In this document: one piece after another, positions 59,762 through 64,000 of the stretch
Numbering within the stretch: position 1 is the first letter of the stretch
How the letters are laid out: the number at the start of each line of letters is the position of its first letter
Origin: Bacteroidales bacterium
GTDB taxonomy: Bacteria; Bacteroidota; Bacteroidia; Bacteroidales; UBA3824
Direction of reading: 5' to 3'
Length of the DNA: 64,000 nucleotides
NCBI GenBank assembly: GCA_016293845.1
Contig: JAEDDH010000010.1
Coordinates: 51,767-115,766 of the forward strand
Translations under genes and position numbers: made by a program
Notes under the pieces: generated by a model
Seen by the model: only the letters and a program-made list of their open reading frames with translations
The model's database searches: none
What the model was told of the DNA's origin: nothing

Positions 59762-62308
59762 ATGCAGATTATTAAAAGACTTATTTTGGTGTTGGCTCTT
59801 GCTGTGCTTTGTGGACAGGTGGCAGAGGCTCAATACGTTACTTTCAACAAGGATGACGGCGGTATAGATGTGTCTAAATGCGGACTTTCGTGCCCCGATG
59901 ATGCTCCAGAGGGAGTTAAAATTGCCGTCAAGAATCTCGACGACGATATTTTCGACGTTACGGGAAAGAAACCTTCTCTTAATCAAAACCCTCAGTACAA
60001 TATTTTTGTCGGCACGCTTGGCACACCGTCTACCGACAAGTTGGTTAAAAAGCAGAAAATCAATGTATCAGCCATCAACGGCAAGTGGGAGGCTGGTATG
60101 ATTGTTCTCAATGGCAACACTATATATATTATAGGTGCCGATATGAGGGGAACAATCTTTGCCGTGTACGACCTCAGCAAGTCGCTCGGCGTTAGTCCTT
60201 GGAAATTTTGGGCTGACGTTCCCACTCAAAAACACGATTATGCAGCGTTGAAACTCTCTTCGCCGGTGGTTTTCCCATCACCAAAGGTTAAATATCGCGG
60301 TATTTTCTTAAACGATGAGGCTCCTTGCCTTAGCACATGGGTAAACAATACTTTCCCCGATGAAAAATGTCCTTCGGCGGTTAAGGGTCTTGCCAAAGGT
60401 ATGAACAGTCAGTTTTACGCCAAAGTGTTTGAACTTTTGCTCCGTCTTAAAGCCAACTTTATGTGGCCTGCTATGTGGGGCAACGCTTTTTATGCCGACG
60501 ACACCGAAAACAGCAAAACCGCCTCTACTATGGGCATTGTGATGGGTACATCGCACCACGAACCTATGGCACGCAATCATCAAGAATGGGCTCGCCGCCG
60601 TGGTGCCGACGGTGTGTGGGATTACGATACTAATCAAGAAGTTATCGACAAGTTTTTCCGCGAAGGCATCCGCCGCAGCAAAGACAACGAAGACCTCATT
60701 ACCATTGGTATGCGTGGCGATGGCGACACTCCCCTTGGCGGTCGCGAGGGTCACGACGACGAGTATGTGATGGCTCTTGACCAAAACAAGAAACTTATGG
60801 AGCGCATTATCAACAATCAGCGCAAAATTATAGCCGAGGAAACTGGCAAACCCGCAGCACAGCGTCAGCAAGTTTGGGCACTCTACAAAGAGGTGCAGGA
60901 ATATTACGATGCTGGTCTCAAAGTGCCCGAGGATGTAATTATCCTCCTCAGCGACGACAACTGGGGCGACATTCGCCGTGTGCCCGACCATAAACGTGCC
61001 GGTGGTTGGGGAATTTATTACCACGTTGACTATGTGGGTGCTCCCCGTAACTCTAAATGGCTGAATATCACACAGACACAGCAGATGTTTGAGCAACTTT
61101 CGCTTGCCTACGACTTTGGTATCGAGAGTCTTTGGGTGCTTAATGTCGGCGACCTTAAACCGATGGAGTATCCTATCCAACTTTTCTGCGATATGGCTTA
61201 CGAACCAAAGACTTACAACCTCCAAAACGTTACCTCTCATACCGAAAAATTCTTTGAGAGCGTGGCTGGTGCCAAATACGCCAAAGAAGCCGCACGTATC
61301 TACAACCGCAATGTGCAGTTTATGAGCCGCGTAACTCCCGAAATGCTTGATTCTTACACCTACAATGTGGCTACTGGCGAGTTTAAGCAGGTGGCAGACG
61401 AATATGCCCGTCTCGAAAGCGAGGCTCTGCGCCTTTGGCTGCTTTTGCCCGAAATGTATAAGGACCCATATTTTCAAACCATCCTCTTCCCCGTGCAGGC
61501 AATGGCAAACCTCTACGATATGTATTACGCTCAGGCTATGAACCGCTATTGCGCCGAGCGAAACAATCCCGACGCCAATTGTTGGGCAGATAGAGTTTCG
61601 GAATGTTTTAAACGCGATTCTATCCTTTGCGCTCAATACAACACCGGCATTGCCAACGGCAAATGGAACGGAATGATGATTCAAAAGCACATCGGTTACA
61701 GCAATTGGAACGACAATTTCCCGCATGATCTTTTGCCCCCCACAAAACGTGTATCTGAGGGTGATGGCGGATATGTTTTTGCTCCCGGCAATGGTTTTAT
61801 TTCTATCGAGGCTGAGCATTATTATTCTGCCAAAGCCGCCGACGGTGTAAAATGGAGCATTTATCCCTACTATGGACGCACCCGCAGCGCAGTGGCACTT
61901 ACGCCTTACACCAAGCCAGTGGGCAATTCGTCGCTCACATACCGTTTTACGCTGCCCAAAGGTTACGCTGATTCGGTAAAGGTTCACGTGATTGTAAAAT
62001 CAACCCTCGACTTCAAGAATGTGGGCGGACACGAATGTGCAATTTCTGTTGATGGTCAGCCTGTTAAAACGGTCAACTTCAATGCCGACCTGCTTGACAA
62101 ACAGCCCTATCAATACACCACATTCTACCCCACCATTGCCCGCCGAGTAGTGGAAAAAGTAGCAGGATTTAAAGTAAAAGATTCTGACATTCACGAACTT
62201 ACTTTAACCCCCAAGCACGCCGGAATTGTATTTGAAAAAATCGTAATAGATTTTGGCGGCTACAAGGGCGAATACCTCTTTGGAACAGAGAGCGAGGCAA
62301 GAAGGTAA
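59762..62308 (+). CDS. Secreted alpha-glucuronidase, GH115
   Basis: An 848-residue enzyme with a signal peptide (AEAQ) that removes (methyl)glucuronic acid from internal xylose units of polymeric glucuronoxylan. The N-terminal beta/alpha domain (ADMRGTIFAVYDLSKSLGVS) is followed by a TIM barrel with GIFLNDEAPCLSTW, NFMWPAMWGNAFYADD, GTSHHEPMARNHQEW and GMRGDGDTP, the characteristic GH115 blocks. C-terminal beta-domains follow (FISIEAEHYYSAKAADGVKW). A −7-like TATCTTTG (59702-59709) lies upstream. The next gene is a sugar symporter, consistent with a xylan-use cluster. Confidence 0.96.
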   Translation: MQIIKRLILVLALAVLCGQVAEAQYVTFNKDDGGIDVSKCGLSCPDDAPEGVKIAVKNLDDDIFDVTGKKPSLNQNPQYNIFVGTLGTPSTDKLVKKQKINVSAINGKWEAGMIVLNGNTIYIIGADMRGTIFAVYDLSKSLGVSPWKFWADVPTQKHDYAALKLSSPVVFPSPKVKYRGIFLNDEAPCLSTWVNNTFPDEKCPSAVKGLAKGMNSQFYAKVFELLLRLKANFMWPAMWGNAFYADDTENSKTASTMGIVMGTSHHEPMARNHQEWARRRGADGVWDYDTNQEVIDKFFREGIRRSKDNEDLITIGMRGDGDTPLGGREGHDDEYVMALDQNKKLMERIINNQRKIIAEETGKPAAQRQQVWALYKEVQEYYDAGLKVPEDVIILLSDDNWGDIRRVPDHKRAGGWGIYYHVDYVGAPRNSKWLNITQTQQMFEQLSLAYDFGIESLWVLNVGDLKPMEYPIQLFCDMAYEPKTYNLQNVTSHTEKFFESVAGAKYAKEAARIYNRNVQFMSRVTPEMLDSYTYNVATGEFKQVADEYARLESEALRLWLLLPEMYKDPYFQTILFPVQAMANLYDMYYAQAMNRYCAERNNPDANCWADRVSECFKRDSILCAQYNTGIANGKWNGMMIQKHIGYSNWNDNFPHDLLPPTKRVSEGDGGYVFAPGNGFISIEAEHYYSAKAADGVKWSIYPYYGRTRSAVALTPYTKPVGNSSLTYRFTLPKGYADSVKVHVIVKSTLDFKNVGGHECAISVDGQPVKTVNFNADLLDKQPYQYTTFYPTIARRVVEKVAGFKVKDSDIHELTLTPKHAGIVFEKIVIDFGGYKGEYLFGTESEARR

Positions 62309-62457
62309 TAATGCATTAAATAATTTTTATTAAGGTATTGCAATTACATATTTTTTGTTAATTTTGCGCAAAGAGATTTTGGCTGTTTTTTTACATCAAC
62401 GACAAATTTGCTTAACGTTATCAAAATTATGTAATTTAAAACTTAATTCAAATAATA

Positions 62458-63870
62458 ATGGAACAAAAACCACAAGAATCTAATGGATTCTACAAACTTA
62501 GTTGGCTGCAACGCATTGGTTTCGGCTCGGGCGACATGGCCCAAAATCTTATTTATCAAACCGTCAGTATCTGGCTGTTGTTTTTCTATACCAATGTGTA
62601 TGGACTTGATCCTGGCGATGCCGCTGTCATGTTTTTGATTGTTAGGCTTATTGATTGGGCTTGGGATCCAGTTGTAGGCGCATTTGTTGATAAGAGCAAT
62701 CCCAAGTGGGGTAAATATCGCTCGTGGTTAATACTTGGAGGTATTCCTCTTACTGGATTTGCTATCCTCTGTTTTTGGAACGGTTTTAGCGGTTCGTTGG
62801 CATACGCATATTTCACATATGTATTGATGTCAATGGCATACACACTTGTTAATGTACCCTACGGTGCGTTGAACTCTTCGCTTACACGCGACACTGACGA
62901 AGTTACAATACTTACCTCCACACGTATGTTTATGGCTAACCTTGGTGCATTGATTGTTAAGTCTTTACCTATGGTAATCGCTATCTTTGCTCCTATGGCT
63001 GCCGATGGCACAGCTATTACGAATAAACCGGAATCTGCAACAGCTTGGTTCATTACGATGACAATATTCGCATTGTCAGGATTTGCGCTTTTGGTGTTCT
63101 GTTTTTCACAATGTAAAGAGCGTGTTGTTATGGACAAATCTGAATCCGATAAGGTGAAGGCTTCTGATCTATTCACAGAATTTGTCCACAACCGTCCGTT
63201 ACGAATTTTGGCCTTCTTCTTTGTTACGGCGTTTTCGATGATGAGCGTGAGCAACGCAGCTGATGCTTATTTTATGAACTATAATGTTGAAGCTAATGAA
63301 TATATGACTACCGCTTTTATGTGGCTTGGCACAATTCCGGCTTTTATTTTTATGCCTTTGGTTCCCGCTATCAAGAAAGAAATTGGCAAGAAAGGAATGT
63401 TTTACGCATTTCTCGGAACAGCCATTATAGGTATGGCGCATATGTACATTTGTGTTCAAGTTGAGTCTCTCAAACAGTTTTGGATTCTCTGTGTAATTCA
63501 GTTCATTAAATCAACAGGTATCATTGTTGCCACTGGTTATATGTGGGCATTAGTTCCAGAAGTGGTTTCTTATGGTGAATGGAAGTCTGGTAAGCGTATT
63601 GCAGGCATTGTCAATGCACTGACAGGCATCTTCTTTAAACTCGGGATGGCATTAGGTGGTGTAGTACCTGGTGCTGTATTAGCTTTTGTTGGTTTTGATG
63701 CATCCCTCGACAAACAGACGCCGTTTGCTGAACAAGGTATTTTGTGGTTGGTATGCGTTATACCTGCCATTTTGTTATTACTTTCGATGTGGATTATCAG
63801 TAAATACGAACTTGAAGATGATGTTATTGATAAGATTAACAAGGAAATTGAAGCCCGCCACAAAGCATAG
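62458..63870 (+). CDS. GPH family glycoside/pentoside/hexuronide:cation symporter
   Basis: A 470-residue inner-membrane transporter with about twelve TM helices. The GPH signature is clear: RIGFGSGDMAQNLIYQTVSI, LIDWAWDPVVGAFVDKSNPK, VNVPYGALNSSLTRDTDEVT and EVVSYGEWKSGKR. Members import xylosides, glucuronides or related sugars with Na+ or H+. It follows two alpha-glucuronidases, so xylo-oligosaccharides or glucuronate are likely substrates (inference). A −7-like TAATTTTG (62359-62366) is about 90 bp upstream, leaving a sizeable leader. It ends at a terminator. Confidence 0.94.
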   Translation: MEQKPQESNGFYKLSWLQRIGFGSGDMAQNLIYQTVSIWLLFFYTNVYGLDPGDAAVMFLIVRLIDWAWDPVVGAFVDKSNPKWGKYRSWLILGGIPLTGFAILCFWNGFSGSLAYAYFTYVLMSMAYTLVNVPYGALNSSLTRDTDEVTILTSTRMFMANLGALIVKSLPMVIAIFAPMAADGTAITNKPESATAWFITMTIFALSGFALLVFCFSQCKERVVMDKSESDKVKASDLFTEFVHNRPLRILAFFFVTAFSMMSVSNAADAYFMNYNVEANEYMTTAFMWLGTIPAFIFMPLVPAIKKEIGKKGMFYAFLGTAIIGMAHMYICVQVESLKQFWILCVIQFIKSTGIIVATGYMWALVPEVVSYGEWKSGKRIAGIVNALTGIFFKLGMALGGVVPGAVLAFVGFDASLDKQTPFAEQGILWLVCVIPAILLLLSMWIISKYELEDDVIDKINKEIEARHKA

Positions 63871-63893
63871 GTTTTCAATCGCTTAATGATATC

Positions 63894-63944
63894 AAAATCC
63901 TGCCGTTGGAAAATATATTTCCCCTAACGGCAGGATTTTTTTTT
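63894..63944 (+). terminator. Rho-independent terminator of the symporter gene
   Basis: AAAATCCTGCCGTT (63894-63907) is the exact complement of AACGGCAGGATTTT (63926-63939), with more T following. The remaining 56 bp to the edge contain another partial inverted repeat (AAATGCT near 63962 and AGCATTTTT at the end) and no gene. Confidence 0.9.
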
Positions 63945-64000
63945 GTTTCAACATTTTTGCGAAATGCTAACAAACGTTATGTTAGTATCTCAGCATTTTT

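Noticed and set aside
60308..61987. 559-codon open frame antisense to the GH115 gene
   Set aside because: Low-complexity His/Val-rich translation without motifs; the plus-strand enzyme is unmistakable.

Overview
The window is chromosomal DNA of a member of the Bacteroidota, most likely a gut- or rumen-type Bacteroidales. The evidence is the promoter style (−33 TTTG, about 20 bp, −7 TAnnTTTG), Bacteroidota-typical families (GldB, S46 dipeptidyl peptidase, DUF3127, DUF1987/SiaC, tandem FKBP lipoproteins), many Sec-exported and outer-membrane proteins, and a xylan/glucuronate programme. No rRNA, tRNA, CRISPR array or intact insertion sequence was recognised.

Layout. 1-8.9 kb: end of purD, a broken AAA-ATPase gene, a hypothetical gene, valS, gldB, a VapBC-like pair, a GH51 arabinofuranosidase and a Dabb protein. 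8.9-14 kb is accessory: two related structured hairpin elements, a small HTH gene, two genes with broken frames (one frameshift, one in-frame TAG), an MFS exporter, an acyl-carrier-like protein with Cys at the prosthetic-group site, and a palindrome array. 14-24.8 kb: ilvD, an O-antigen-ligase-like protein, a minus-strand run (lipoprotein, outer-membrane protein, GH3-type adenylating enzyme, nucleoside-recognition membrane protein, SiaC, a tandem SiaB-like kinase) and a DUF4143 ATPase preceded by three 14-bp repeats spaced exactly 33 bp. 25-29.5 kb holds the most notable locus: a minus-strand operon of a GTPase, a radical SAM/SPASM maturase, a beta-solenoid-like protein and three tiny Cys-rich peptides with CxxxC repeats, i.e. 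a candidate RiPP pathway. 29.5-34.2 kb: tandem repeats, two paralogous HTH genes, a long hairpin, a VapBC pair, a TPR protein ending in an ACP-like domain with Asp at the prosthetic-group site, and a WYL regulator.

34.2-41.7 kb: S46 and M1 peptidases, a class A penicillin-binding protein and an outer-membrane protein. 41.8-46 kb: a decayed GH3 glycosidase followed by kdgA-uxuA-uxuB (hexuronate catabolism). 46-55 kb: a large envelope protein, DUF2461, DUF3127, two FKBP isomerases, a thioredoxin-fold lipoprotein lacking both catalytic cysteines, and SppA. 55-64 kb: GH67 and GH115 alpha-glucuronidases, a GH35-like enzyme, an acetyltransferase and a GPH-type sugar symporter.

How the genes fit: GH51, GH67 and GH115 would remove arabinose and (methyl)glucuronic acid from arabinoglucuronoxylan, the GPH symporter would import released sugars or oligosaccharides, and UxuB, UxuA and KdgA would take fructuronate to pyruvate and glyceraldehyde-3-phosphate. 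The glucuronate isomerase (uxaC) and KDG kinase needed for that route are not in the window. The accessory blocks repeatedly combine small HTH genes, structured leader-like DNA and degenerate ACP-like proteins.
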